Below are positions 10,050 to 17,984 of a stretch of 64,000 nucleotides of DNA, piece by piece. Source of the stretch: CAJXMH01 sp964001305 (GTDB taxonomy: Bacteria; Bacteroidota; Bacteroidia; Flavobacteriales_E; Vicingaceae); assembly GCA_964001305.1 (NCBI GenBank), contig CAXFAI010000011.1, positions 1 through 64,000 on the forward strand, written 5' to 3'. The notes under the pieces were generated by a model. The model had not been told where the DNA came from and made no database searches. It saw only the letters and a program-made list of their open reading frames with translations. Position 1 is the first letter of the stretch. Each line of letters opens with the position of its first letter. Both the position numbers and the translations under genes were made by a program.

Positions 10050-10753
10050 AAAAGTATGTCTTATATATGCTCTTGTTAACTTTACTTTCTTGTCAGAAAG
10101 AAGAAGAAACGACTTCCAAAAAAGTGACGCTTAATGCCTTTCATAGCTTGGTTTTAAATGAAGCATTTGAAGTTTACTTAATTGAAGGAAATGAATACAG
10201 CTTGGCCATGGAAGGAGCAGAATCGTTTATTGCTAAAATGGAATTTCAAGTAAGCGATAGCATACTTACCGTAGACAACACCAAAGGAACCAAATGGACT
10301 AGCCCTCAAAATAACGTTCCTAAACTATGGGTTAGTTGTCCTCAATTGAAATATGTAAAAGCCAACGAAAGTTGTGATATAAAGACCACAAACCCGATTA
10401 CTACATATGAATTTGGAATTGTTTTAGGCAGCAAAGCCAATACCGCCAATTTGCAATTTGATAATGAAGTGGTTTATTATTGGAACGACTTTCCCTGTGG
10501 TGGCAAGTTAACTTTAAGTGGAAAAACGAAGGAATTAAAATTATGGAACACCGCAATTATGTCGGTTGATGCTTCTGCTCTAAGTGCAGAAAAAGGGTTT
10601 ATTGAAAATGCCTCTAAAGGAGATTGTATTGTTCAAGTTAGTGATTACTTGGAGTACAAAATAAAAGGAGAAGGAGACATAGTGGTTTTTGGAAACCCTC
10701 AGCAAATTGTAGAAAAGGGAAAGGAAAATTCTGGACAACTTATCTTAAACTAA
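10046..10753 (+). CDS. DUF2807-type beta-helix lipoprotein
   Basis: The 235-aa product begins with a lipoprotein signal, lipobox LLSC (Cys16), so it is probably anchored in a membrane. The rest resembles DUF2807 (the putative auto-transporter adhesin head, or GIN, domain): an N-terminal phrase of the type FHSLVLNEAFEVYLIEG and many short strands predicted to stack into a beta-helix. No catalytic residues are evident. It overlaps the PagL-like gene by 4 bp and is followed directly by a strong terminator. The pairing suggests a role at the outer membrane, but the function is unknown. Confidence 0.75.
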   Translation: MKKYVLYMLLLTLLSCQKEEETTSKKVTLNAFHSLVLNEAFEVYLIEGNEYSLAMEGAESFIAKMEFQVSDSILTVDNTKGTKWTSPQNNVPKLWVSCPQLKYVKANESCDIKTTNPITTYEFGIVLGSKANTANLQFDNEVVYYWNDFPCGGKLTLSGKTKELKLWNTAIMSVDASALSAEKGFIENASKGDCIVQVSDYLEYKIKGEGDIVVFGNPQQIVEKGKENSGQLILN

Positions 10754-10782
10754 AAAGCCCCCGACATAGTCAGGGGGCTTTT
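10752..10782. terminator. Bidirectional intrinsic terminator
   Basis: The arms AAAAGCCCCC and GGGGGCTTTT pair, with an inner GAC/GTC extension and a short loop. T tracts occur on both sides, so it can stop the DUF2807 gene on the plus strand and mscL on the minus strand. Confidence 0.9.
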
Positions 10783-10803
10783 CAATACTTCTATACTGTA
10801 AGC

Positions 10804-11232
10804 TTATTTGTTCTTCAACAAATCTCTAATTTCTCCTAAAAGCACTTCTTCTTTAGATGGAGCAGGAGGAGCAGCTGGAGCTTCTTCCTTCTTTTTCTCC
10901 ATTCTTTCTTTCATATTGTTATACGCTTTAACAACCATAAAAATGGCAAAGGCTACAATTAAAAAAGTAATAATGGTATTCAAAAAGTTACCGTAGCTTA
11001 TAGCTACCTCAGCAACTGCATCACCAGCACCTTCAGCTGATTCTGCAACAGCTTCTTGCATAACAATTTTTAAATCGGCGAAATCAACACCGCCCAATGC
11101 CAAGCCAACGGGTGGCATAATTACATCATTAACTAATGACTTAACAATTGCTCCAAAATAAGTTGCCATGATAAGACCTACGGCCATTTCCATGACATTT
11201 CCTTTGCTAATAAATTTCTTAAACTCGTTCAT
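10804..11232 (-). CDS. mscL: Large-conductance mechanosensitive channel MscL
   Basis: The 142-aa protein has the MscL layout: an N-terminal amphipathic helix (NEFKKFISKGNVMEMAVG), TM1 with GLIMATYFGAIVKSLVNDVIMPP, a periplasmic loop, TM2 (FLNTIITFLIVAFAIFMVV) and a charged cytoplasmic helix ending in EIRDLLKNK. It forms a homopentameric pore in the inner membrane that opens under extreme tension and releases solutes on osmotic downshock. The loop between the helices is Ala/Glu-rich. It appears to be a single-gene unit convergent with the DUF2807 gene. Confidence 0.96.
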   Translation of the reverse strand: MNEFKKFISKGNVMEMAVGLIMATYFGAIVKSLVNDVIMPPVGLALGGVDFADLKIVMQEAVAESAEGAGDAVAEVAISYGNFLNTIITFLIVAFAIFMVVKAYNNMKERMEKKKEEAPAAPPAPSKEEVLLGEIRDLLKNK

Positions 11233-11336
11233 TATAATTGTTTTATGGTTAACGGCTGCAATATATAAATAAATTTAGATTTTTTAACACTTCTTAAAAA
11301 ATGCATTTTATACCTGCATTCCATTTATAGAACTGA

Positions 11337-12839
11337 TTAAGAATATTGAAAACCGATGACTAAAATATCATCGACTTGTTCATTAGCTCCTTTCCAATTT
11401 ACAAACTCGTTTTCTAAAAGCTCATATTGCATTTCAAAAGATTCTGAAGAAATTGAGAGTAAAAACTTTCTAAATCGTTGTGTCATGTATTTTTTATCTT
11501 TTGGTCCGCCAAATTGATCTGGGTAACCATCAGAAAAAATATAGAATGCATCCCCTTTCTCTATGTCCAATTCGTGAATGGTATACCCGCTTCTAATATA
11601 TTCTACCCCACCAATTGGGATTGGATCTGCTTTGATTTGATAAACTTCTCCATTTCTAACATAAACGAGTGGACGGCAAGCACCTGTGTAATACAACTTA
11701 TTGTATTTCTCATGGATTACACACATCGCTACATCCATTCCATCTTTTGAATTGGAGTCAGATTCCTTTTGATTTAAAGCTTTCACTATTTTCTCTTGCA
11801 GTTGATCTAGAATCAGGTTAGGGCTAGTCAACTGTTGGCTCATTACAATTTCGTCTAAAGAGGTTGACCCAATCATGGACATAAATGCACCGGGCACACC
11901 ATGTCCCGTGCAATCAACACTAGCCACCAACTTAAATTCCCCTACTTGTTTAAACCAATAGAAGTCACCACTAACTATGTCCTTGGGCTTAAAAAATATA
12001 AACGAATCCGGAAATAGCTTTGTAAAAGTTTCAGGCCTATTTAAAATGGCATTTTGTATTTTCTGAGCATAATTTATGCTATCAATAATATCATGATTTT
12101 GCTGCTCCAAGCAATCTTTAGCATAAATCAAATCTGATTTTAAGGCATCTTCTTCTCTCAATATAGAACGAACAGAGCGCAAGAGAAAAAAGATAAAAAT
12201 GAGCATGACAATCACTGTAATTATCAAATTCAAAAAGATGGAACTCCTTGCCTCGTCTATAAATTCATCAAATTGACTATCTACCTGAACAACGGCTATT
12301 ACTTCATTATTAGAGTTATAAATGGGTGTAAAAGCCGACAACCAATGTCCATGTTCATCTTCATAAACTCCAACCTTTCCCCCAGTTTCATACTGTGCCA
12401 GCAATTCTTTTGGAAAATTTGAATAAGTGTGCCTGTAATATGGTTTATCGGAAGAGCTTACTCCAAAAAAGAACTTCTTTGAGTCTTCATCATAGGTTAA
12501 GGTATAAATATCACTTCTTATTTGGTGTTCCTCTTTAATTCGTTTTAGTAGCTTATTTATCTCAGCATAAGCTTCAACTTCTTGATTGCTTTTAAGTTGG
12601 TCCTTTTCTTCATATTGCTGAATCAAGATTGACAATTCATCGCCATCTATTTGAGAGGCAGCGGATAAGGAAATGGCTTCTAGACGAGAAAGAACACTTT
12701 GCTTGTGTAGATTGATTTGTACAAAATAGCTGTTTACAATAGCTAGAATGACCAAAAGCGTTAAAACTGAAAATAGGAGCACCAAAATTCTGGTACTCCT
12801 ATTTTCCAATATCTTTTTCAACATATAGTTCATAATCAA
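11337..12839 (-). CDS. Membrane sensor with Cache-like domain and SpoIIE/PP2C phosphatase
   Basis: Two membrane segments (about residues 18-38 and 210-232) bracket an extracytoplasmic region of about 170 residues that looks like a Cache/CHASE ligand-binding domain (FTPIYNSNNEVIAVVQVD). The cytoplasmic half is a SpoIIE-type PP2C serine phosphatase. The metal-binding aspartates sit in VSGDFYWF, VDCTGHGVPGAF, FSDGYPDQFGG and VDDILVIG. Such proteins act on phosphoserine in partner-switching pathways, usually on anti-sigma-factor antagonists. No partner gene (STAS or HATPase) is nearby, so the target is unknown. The ORF opens MIMNYM; the first or third Met may be the true start. Confidence 0.88.
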   Translation of the reverse strand: MIMNYMLKKILENRSTRILVLLFSVLTLLVILAIVNSYFVQINLHKQSVLSRLEAISLSAASQIDGDELSILIQQYEEKDQLKSNQEVEAYAEINKLLKRIKEEHQIRSDIYTLTYDEDSKKFFFGVSSSDKPYYRHTYSNFPKELLAQYETGGKVGVYEDEHGHWLSAFTPIYNSNNEVIAVVQVDSQFDEFIDEARSSIFLNLIITVIVMLIFIFFLLRSVRSILREEDALKSDLIYAKDCLEQQNHDIIDSINYAQKIQNAILNRPETFTKLFPDSFIFFKPKDIVSGDFYWFKQVGEFKLVASVDCTGHGVPGAFMSMIGSTSLDEIVMSQQLTSPNLILDQLQEKIVKALNQKESDSNSKDGMDVAMCVIHEKYNKLYYTGACRPLVYVRNGEVYQIKADPIPIGGVEYIRSGYTIHELDIEKGDAFYIFSDGYPDQFGGPKDKKYMTQRFRKFLLSISSESFEMQYELLENEFVNWKGANEQVDDILVIGFQYS

Positions 12840-12881
12840 ACAACTAACTCATACGATAAGTATTCAAAAATAGATTCAATT

Positions 12882-13784
12882 TTACAATGAAAACATCCTA
12901 CTAATGTTAAATCCAAAATGAATGTCACCATCAAACCAATCCCCGCTTGACTCGCCAACTAAATATTTTTCTGTCATTCCACGGCTGTTGGACAAACTTA
13001 ACTGAAAGACATGTCCTCCGGTTTCTATATCAAAGCCTACTGAAAATGAATTGGAAACAGCTTCTCCACCTATCTTACTGAAGTATTGATTGGGATCTAA
13101 ATAAAAATATTCCACATTAAAACGAACGGAACCAGTTAGTCGGGTGGAAGCTCCAACACCCATTGCATAAATGGTATTCGCATCTTGTTCTGTCAAAACC
13201 AAATTTCGATGCATAACTGTTGGACTCAATTGCAAAGAGAAATACTTGCCAAATTTTCGGGCAATTAATACGGAGTGGCTGTAAGATAAACGAGAAGAAA
13301 AATAATTCTCTCTTTCTGTATCTTCCCATTCATTGCCCAATGCATACATGTTTGTTACCCAGCTAGCTGTAAAAGGAAAATTTTCGGCTCCAAACTTCTG
13401 ACGTAGAAAGCGATACTTAATTGTTCCATCAAACGTCTTTTGGAACGAAGACCTTCCAAAGCCTAAATTCAGATTATCAGTTAAGCCATATTCAAAACCA
13501 AAGCGAATGGTTCCATTATCTACTCCATACAAGTTCCTCCATCCTGAATTCAGTCTTCCAAAACGATGTGCAATCATAAATTGAAGATCCTTTTTAGGAT
13601 GCATTTCAACCGAATTTCCACTTACTATTTTGGTTGTTTTAAAGGTAGCAATGGTATAGGTCGTTTCTTCTTCTTGCTTTGTTTCCAATAAGTCAAGTAA
13701 ATCATCTTGACCATAAGTAGTCAGGCTAAAGCCAAATATTTGACTAAATATCAAAACACTTTTAATCCATTTTTTCATACTCAA
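12882..13784 (-). CDS. DUF5777-type outer-membrane beta-barrel protein
   Basis: The 300-aa protein has a signal peptide (cleavage near TTYGQ) followed by strand-rich sequence with regular aromatic residues, ending in FNISRMFSL with the terminal hydrophobic residue of a barrel. Its middle (MIAHRFGRLNSGW, then NLGFGRSSFQKTFDG) matches the DUF5777 family. Its start lies 23 bp inside the YceI gene, so the two are translationally linked. Family members are found near YceI and cytochrome genes in Bacteroidota. No biochemical function is known to me; it could be a channel serving the redox cluster upstream. Confidence 0.8.
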   Translation of the reverse strand: MSMKKWIKSVLIFSQIFGFSLTTYGQDDLLDLLETKQEEETTYTIATFKTTKIVSGNSVEMHPKKDLQFMIAHRFGRLNSGWRNLYGVDNGTIRFGFEYGLTDNLNLGFGRSSFQKTFDGTIKYRFLRQKFGAENFPFTASWVTNMYALGNEWEDTERENYFSSRLSYSHSVLIARKFGKYFSLQLSPTVMHRNLVLTEQDANTIYAMGVGASTRLTGSVRFNVEYFYLDPNQYFSKIGGEAVSNSFSVGFDIETGGHVFQLSLSNSRGMTEKYLVGESSGDWFDGDIHFGFNISRMFSL

Positions 13785-14310
13785 TATGAATCTTAATAAG
13801 AATTGTTTCTGATAAATTGTCCTTTACTGCCGATGGTATTTTGATCTGATAATCACTCAACAAAATCTCAAATTTTGAATCAGCAATCAATTGGCCCTTT
13901 TCATTAAAATAGAGCGTTCCTTTAGTTACTACTTCTCTTGTTTCACCATGTATTGTTAAATTTCCTGCAATGGTAAATTCTTGTGGTTCATTTGTAATTT
14001 CTTTATTAGCGAGATTATCAATTTTACCAATTAAGGTCGCTTTAGGATAAAGCTCACTTTCAACATACTTTTCATTAAAGTGTGTTTGCATTAAGGCTTT
14101 TTCAAACGTAAATGCCTTCATTAATAAGCTAAAAGCGACTTTTCCATTTTGCAAATCTATCACACTAGAAACTTGGCTATTGGTCGACTCAATATCTTCC
14201 AATTTAGCTTCTGAGTAGAAAGAAATTGTACCATTTTGCGTAAAATACTTTTGCCCAAAAAGATTAGGCATGATTAAGGCAAATAGTCCAACTAATACGA
14301 TGTTTTTCAT
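13762..14310 (-). CDS. YceI-like periplasmic lipocalin-fold protein
   Basis: The 182-aa protein has a signal peptide (to about NLFGQ) and the YceI-like pattern: an opening strand with GTISFYSEA, a central LMKAFTFEKALMQTHFNEKYVES and the signature EFTIAGNLTIHGETREV. YceI proteins form a lipocalin-like barrel that binds isoprenoid or amphipathic ligands, in some cases linked to quinone-dependent electron transfer. It lies 12 bp after the cytochrome-like gene and overlaps the DUF5777 gene, placing it in the middle of a likely operon. The ligand is not predictable. Confidence 0.85.
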   Translation of the reverse strand: MKNIVLVGLFALIMPNLFGQKYFTQNGTISFYSEAKLEDIESTNSQVSSVIDLQNGKVAFSLLMKAFTFEKALMQTHFNEKYVESELYPKATLIGKIDNLANKEITNEPQEFTIAGNLTIHGETREVVTKGTLYFNEKGQLIADSKFEILLSDYQIKIPSAVKDNLSETILIKIHIEYEKMD

Positions 14311-14322
14311 TTTTGTAGTTTA

Positions 14323-14679
14323 TTAATTATCCTGGGCTCCTTCATCAATCCATTTTTGAATGGTCTTCAATTGGCAATCAGATAAGCTTTGACTTGGAGG
14401 CATATCTTTCAAGACCAAAACTCTTTGCTGAAAAGAACCTTTATCAATTTTTGACTTCACTTGATCGTAATTCTCAAAAAGGCCTCTACCTGAACCCCCT
14501 TGAACATGGCAGCCGGTAGTATTACAAGCATTATTTAACAGGGGTTGAATGTATTTTGAGAAACTAACATTCTCAGGCTCACATTCCTCATTACCATAAA
14601 GTGCTTCTTCATTGTCTTTTTTGCAAAAAACCAAAAGCATAGCAATACCTAACAATGTGATTATACTTTGAATTTTCAT
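14323..14679 (-). CDS. Cytochrome-c-like lipoprotein with CX4CH motif
   Basis: The start at 14679 is chosen because it gives a good lipoprotein signal (MKIQSIITLLG, lipobox VFC) and an ATGA overlap with the upstream stop codon; an in-frame ATG 57 bp further upstream lies inside the neighbour. The 118-aa product carries IQPLLNNACNTTGCHVQGG. CNTTGCH is a CX4CH variant of the CXXCH heme-attachment motif, as in many single-heme proteins annotated near planctomycete-type cytochromes. A Met in LKDMPPSQS could be the distal ligand. It is probably a small membrane-anchored electron carrier; heme attachment by the widened motif is uncertain. Confidence 0.75.
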   Translation of the reverse strand: MKIQSIITLLGIAMLLVFCKKDNEEALYGNEECEPENVSFSKYIQPLLNNACNTTGCHVQGGSGRGLFENYDQVKSKIDKGSFQQRVLVLKDMPPSQSLSDCQLKTIQKWIDEGAQDN

Positions 14680-15086
14680 TGGTCGTTTGTTAAGGTGCAA
14701 TTGGTTAGAATTACATTCATTAAATAGCCTTGACAACGGCCTTTAATAGTGACAAGCTCTCCTTTAGTTAATTTGGTAGCTACGTTTTGAAAAGAGCAAT
14801 TCACACCTCCTATCATCGCATTTTCAGCCGTTAGGACAACTGTTAAAGTAGTGTCACTTTCATTCACTTGCGAAACTTCTCCACTAACCTCAATAACTTT
14901 TCCTTCAAACTTGGTTAAAGATTCTTTCTCATTCTGTTCGAATGAATCAAATAGCTCATTTGCAGTTAACCGATAATCTGGTTCTACATCATCTAACCCT
15001 GGAACTTTTTGATTAAAAAAATACAAACCTAGACTTACTCCAACTATGACAATAGCAAGAATTAGATAGAGAGCTATTTTCTTCAT
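14676..15086 (-). CDS. OB-fold (tRNA_anti-like) membrane-anchored protein
   Basis: The 136-aa protein has one N-terminal membrane anchor (IALYLILAIVIVGVSLGLYFF) and a soluble domain with the OB-fold pattern FEGKVIEVSGEVSQV ... VTIKGRCQGYLMNVILTNC, like the tRNA_anti-like family. Three Cys residues are in the soluble part. The export signal indicates a periplasmic face, so nucleic-acid binding is unlikely; in this family the fold is probably used for protein or small-ligand binding. It overlaps the cytochrome-like gene by 4 bp and follows the cupredoxin gene by 45 bp. Confidence 0.75.
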   Translation of the reverse strand: MKKIALYLILAIVIVGVSLGLYFFNQKVPGLDDVEPDYRLTANELFDSFEQNEKESLTKFEGKVIEVSGEVSQVNESDTTLTVVLTAENAMIGGVNCSFQNVATKLTKGELVTIKGRCQGYLMNVILTNCTLTNDQ

Positions 15087-15131
15087 TTCGACATTTAATT
15101 AAATAACAACCAATTTATTATTTAGAGACTC

Positions 15132-15899
15132 TTAATCAATAATAGCGATTACACCTGTCATCACCCCATGAAATTCACAGTTATAATAAAGTGTATTGGG
15201 TGCATTTTGAGGAACCGTAAATGTGATTTTACCACTCGCAGTTCCGTTATTTGTCACTCCATCATTATACATGTTTGAGGTCCCTGCACCTTGTGTATTT
15301 TTTAATAAAAACGGATGACCAGGAGTATTTACATCAAACTCATAGGTTTGTCCTCTTTTAAAGGTAAAGTTGGGATTAGCGGCACTATTCAGGCCTCCTC
15401 CAGTAAATATGTATGATGTTCCTCCATTGTTTCCCACTTGAAACGAGCGAACAGAATCTTGATCAACTATTCTAATTCTTCCAAACATTGGAGCATGAAA
15501 CTCACAATTGTACCATAAGATATCTGGTGCGTTTTGAGAAACTGTAAACAGGATTGAACCAGTAGCAGCTCCATTATTAGTTACTCCATCGTTATATACA
15601 CTTGCAGTACCAACAGTGTTAGTAGAGTTAATATATAGCGGATGTCCAGGTGTGTTTACTTTAAATTCATAAGTTTTACCACGACTTAATTCCAATTCTG
15701 GGTTTTGAATACTTGTAAACTGAAATACATAAGCAGTAGCTCCAGAATTTGAAATGGTGAAAGACTGATCAGCCGTTACTGGATTATTGGTAGTTGGCGT
15801 TGTTGGATTTTCTACTGTATCCTCATCATCATCTTTACTGCATGCTGTAAACATGATTGACAAAGCGAAAAGCGATAAAAAAAAGTAATTTAATTTCAT
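15132..15899 (-). CDS. Double-cupredoxin lipoprotein
   Basis: The start at 15899 gives MKLNYFFLSLFALSIMFTAC, a lipoprotein signal with lipobox FTAC; an upstream in-frame ATG at 15932 would spoil it. After a D/E/T/N-rich linker, two homologous domains of about 100 residues follow (roughly residues 50-150 and 155-255). Each has TPGHP and a C-terminal YNCEFH followed by AxM or xxM (NCEFHAPM and NCEFHGVM). The His, Cys, His and Met positions match a type-1 copper site, so each domain can bind one copper. The protein is likely a surface or periplasmic electron carrier. It is the first gene of a five-gene same-strand cluster with OB-fold, cytochrome-like, YceI and DUF5777 proteins. Confidence 0.82.
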   Translation of the reverse strand: MKLNYFFLSLFALSIMFTACSKDDDEDTVENPTTPTTNNPVTADQSFTISNSGATAYVFQFTSIQNPELELSRGKTYEFKVNTPGHPLYINSTNTVGTASVYNDGVTNNGAATGSILFTVSQNAPDILWYNCEFHAPMFGRIRIVDQDSVRSFQVGNNGGTSYIFTGGGLNSAANPNFTFKRGQTYEFDVNTPGHPFLLKNTQGAGTSNMYNDGVTNNGTASGKITFTVPQNAPNTLYYNCEFHGVMTGVIAIID

Positions 15900-16068
15900 A
15901 GGTAAGTGTTTTAGTTTTAAACGAAAGGTCAAAATTCTAGATGACTGACCTAAAACAACTTACACATATACGGCAATCACTGCTACATTCTCGACAAAAT
16001 GAATGCAAAGAATCACTTTACTATAACAAATCCGACAAAAAAGGTTAAACTGTCTGAATTACTGACTA

Positions 16069-17727
16069 TCAATCTATTGTATTCTGCAATTTAAATGCAG
16101 TTGGATTAATTCCAAATTCTTGCTTGAACATCTTGGTAAAATAAGATGGATTAGAAAAACCACTTTCAAATGCAACTTCTGAAATGGTCAAGTTTTCATT
16201 TAAAAGCATTTGTTTGGCAATGCATAATCGCGTTCTAATAATTAAGTGACTTGGAGTGATGTTTAAGCTTTCTTTCAGCTTTCGTTGCAATTTTCTTTCA
16301 CTAATCGAAAGTTCTTCAATCAACATTTTAACACCAAAATTCTCAGCTCTAATTTTGGAATTGATGATATCTAAGATTCGATTTAATAGTTCATCATTCT
16401 CCTGCTTAGTGGTTAAAGCAAGCTGTTTATTAGCAAGAAAAGTATTATTAGAATTGCTTGCCTCAAAGAAATTCAATGAATCTCCTTCTAGTGTTTTTAA
16501 ATAAATAGCACTTGTCTTAAATTTTAAATTAGAACCAACCAAAAGGTTTTTAGCCACTTGAGTGACTAGTACTTTATGCATAAGATTTGGCTGCTTTAAA
16601 AGGCTAATAAAATGTTTTAAATCCTCATCTAACAATTGATTTATCAGACATTCCTTGATGTGTACACCAACCGTTAAGCCTTCGTTTTTCTCCCTTAATG
16701 CTACTCCACAATTTGCCGCTTTTGTTGGCCCCTCAAAAGAAGCTACAAATTGCTTATCAGCTTGATGCAAAAGATTACCTCTAAATCTCTTAATGACTTT
16801 TTCGATTGAGTCTAGCTCTGCATCACCAACAAAAGGTTGATTAGAGGTTCCAACTAAAATGGTCAATAGTTGCTTTTCATGGGTAATACTAGGATTTAGC
16901 TCATTGATGAACTCTTTCATGGTATTCAAAACCACTTGGGTATTTCCGGTCCAGAATAAATGATCATCTCCATCAAATTCTTCAAAAATCGCCCCGGGAA
17001 TTCGGTCAGCAATAAATCTACCTTCTTCTATTTTTACATCAATATCGCCTGTACGTTGCATGATTAAAGTAGGCACTTGAATTGAACTTAAAATATCGAT
17101 AATGTCTACTTGGGTATTCATTTTTGTAATAAGCAGGGCTGCATTAGGACTTGCACCTGACCTAAAATAAGTGGCCAGCCAATCCATAAATACCTTATCA
17201 TTTGCTTTAGATGGAGCCAAGGATTCCAAATTCATTTCTCCCCCGCCCCAATTCTTTTCAATTACATCATATACCTTTTGTCTTTCTTCATTAGTTGGAG
17301 CCCAAGGATAATCATCTGAATATATTCTTTTTGCAAAAATCCCAAAAGTGATCAGCGCTATGGTTCGATTTGGGTAAGTTGCTGCAAAAAGAGCAGAAAC
17401 AGACCCTCCTTCTGAATGACCAAAAAGTATCGCTTTTTCAGAGCCTACTTCATCCATCACAGCTCGAATGTCATCCATTCGCTCTTCTAAGATAGGAAAG
17501 CCAATAAAGCGATCTGACAAACCTGTACCTCGTTTATCAAATAAAATTACTCGGGCTAGTTTGCCTAATTCATTTAAGAAATTAGCCAATTCAGGGCAAG
17601 CCCACATTAAATCTATGTTTGAAATCCAACCAGGAATATAGACCAAATCGATTGGGCCAGAACCAAAGGTTTGATAAGCAACGTTGATTGCTCCACTTTT
17701 TGCATAATGAGTTACTGGTTTCTCCAA
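16069..17727 (-). CDS. Fusion of alpha/beta-hydrolase, degenerate cyclase-like segment and AraC regulator
   Basis: Residues 1-275 form an alpha/beta-hydrolase of the type usually joined to class III adenylate cyclases (IDLVYIPGWISNIDLMW, then VILFDKRGTGLSDR). The nucleophile elbow is GHSEGG (Ser105), and the likely acid and base lie in RTGDIDV and DGDDHLFW. Residues about 285-380 resemble the distal half of a class III cyclase (FVASFEGPTKAANCGVAL, then LTVGVHIKEC), but the metal-binding aspartates are missing. Residues about 450-548 form an AraC-type double helix-turn-helix (ISEVAFESGFSNPSYFTKMF). The protein looks like a transcription factor that senses a small ligand through a hydrolase fold. 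It is a single-gene unit with no terminator seen. Confidence 0.85.
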   Translation of the reverse strand: MEKPVTHYAKSGAINVAYQTFGSGPIDLVYIPGWISNIDLMWACPELANFLNELGKLARVILFDKRGTGLSDRFIGFPILEERMDDIRAVMDEVGSEKAILFGHSEGGSVSALFAATYPNRTIALITFGIFAKRIYSDDYPWAPTNEERQKVYDVIEKNWGGGEMNLESLAPSKANDKVFMDWLATYFRSGASPNAALLITKMNTQVDIIDILSSIQVPTLIMQRTGDIDVKIEEGRFIADRIPGAIFEEFDGDDHLFWTGNTQVVLNTMKEFINELNPSITHEKQLLTILVGTSNQPFVGDAELDSIEKVIKRFRGNLLHQADKQFVASFEGPTKAANCGVALREKNEGLTVGVHIKECLINQLLDEDLKHFISLLKQPNLMHKVLVTQVAKNLLVGSNLKFKTSAIYLKTLEGDSLNFFEASNSNNTFLANKQLALTTKQENDELLNRILDIINSKIRAENFGVKMLIEELSISERKLQRKLKESLNITPSHLIIRTRLCIAKQMLLNENLTISEVAFESGFSNPSYFTKMFKQEFGINPTAFKLQNTID

Positions 17728-17821
17728 TTTTATTCTTACTTGTTGTCCCTCAATTCAATTTGAGTCGTTTTACAAAGCAAACATAAGTAGGATTAGAGAA
17801 ATAAGAATATTCTGGCAAAGA

Positions 17822-17959
17822 TTAGCGAACTAACTCTACCTCAACTCGGCGGTTCTTTTTTCTATTTTCTAAACTGGTATTAGGAACCAAAGGCTCAGTA
17901 TCTCGCATGGCTTTCACTTCCAATTGGGCGGGGTTTACTCCTATAATCAATAAATAAAA
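17822..17959 (-). pseudogene. C-terminal remnant of an OmpA-family protein
   Basis: The minus strand from 17959 to the TAA at 17822 reads 45 codons without a start, ending ENRKKNRRVEVELVR. This is the hallmark end of an OmpA/MotB peptidoglycan-binding domain (usual NRRVEI/VEL). An in-frame stop at 17960-17962 cuts it off upstream. It lies 25 bp downstream of the 1374-aa membrane protein gene, so an OmpA-type gene probably once completed this operon. Confidence 0.75.
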
Positions 17960-17984
17960 TTATCCTTGACGCTTAAACAGGAAA

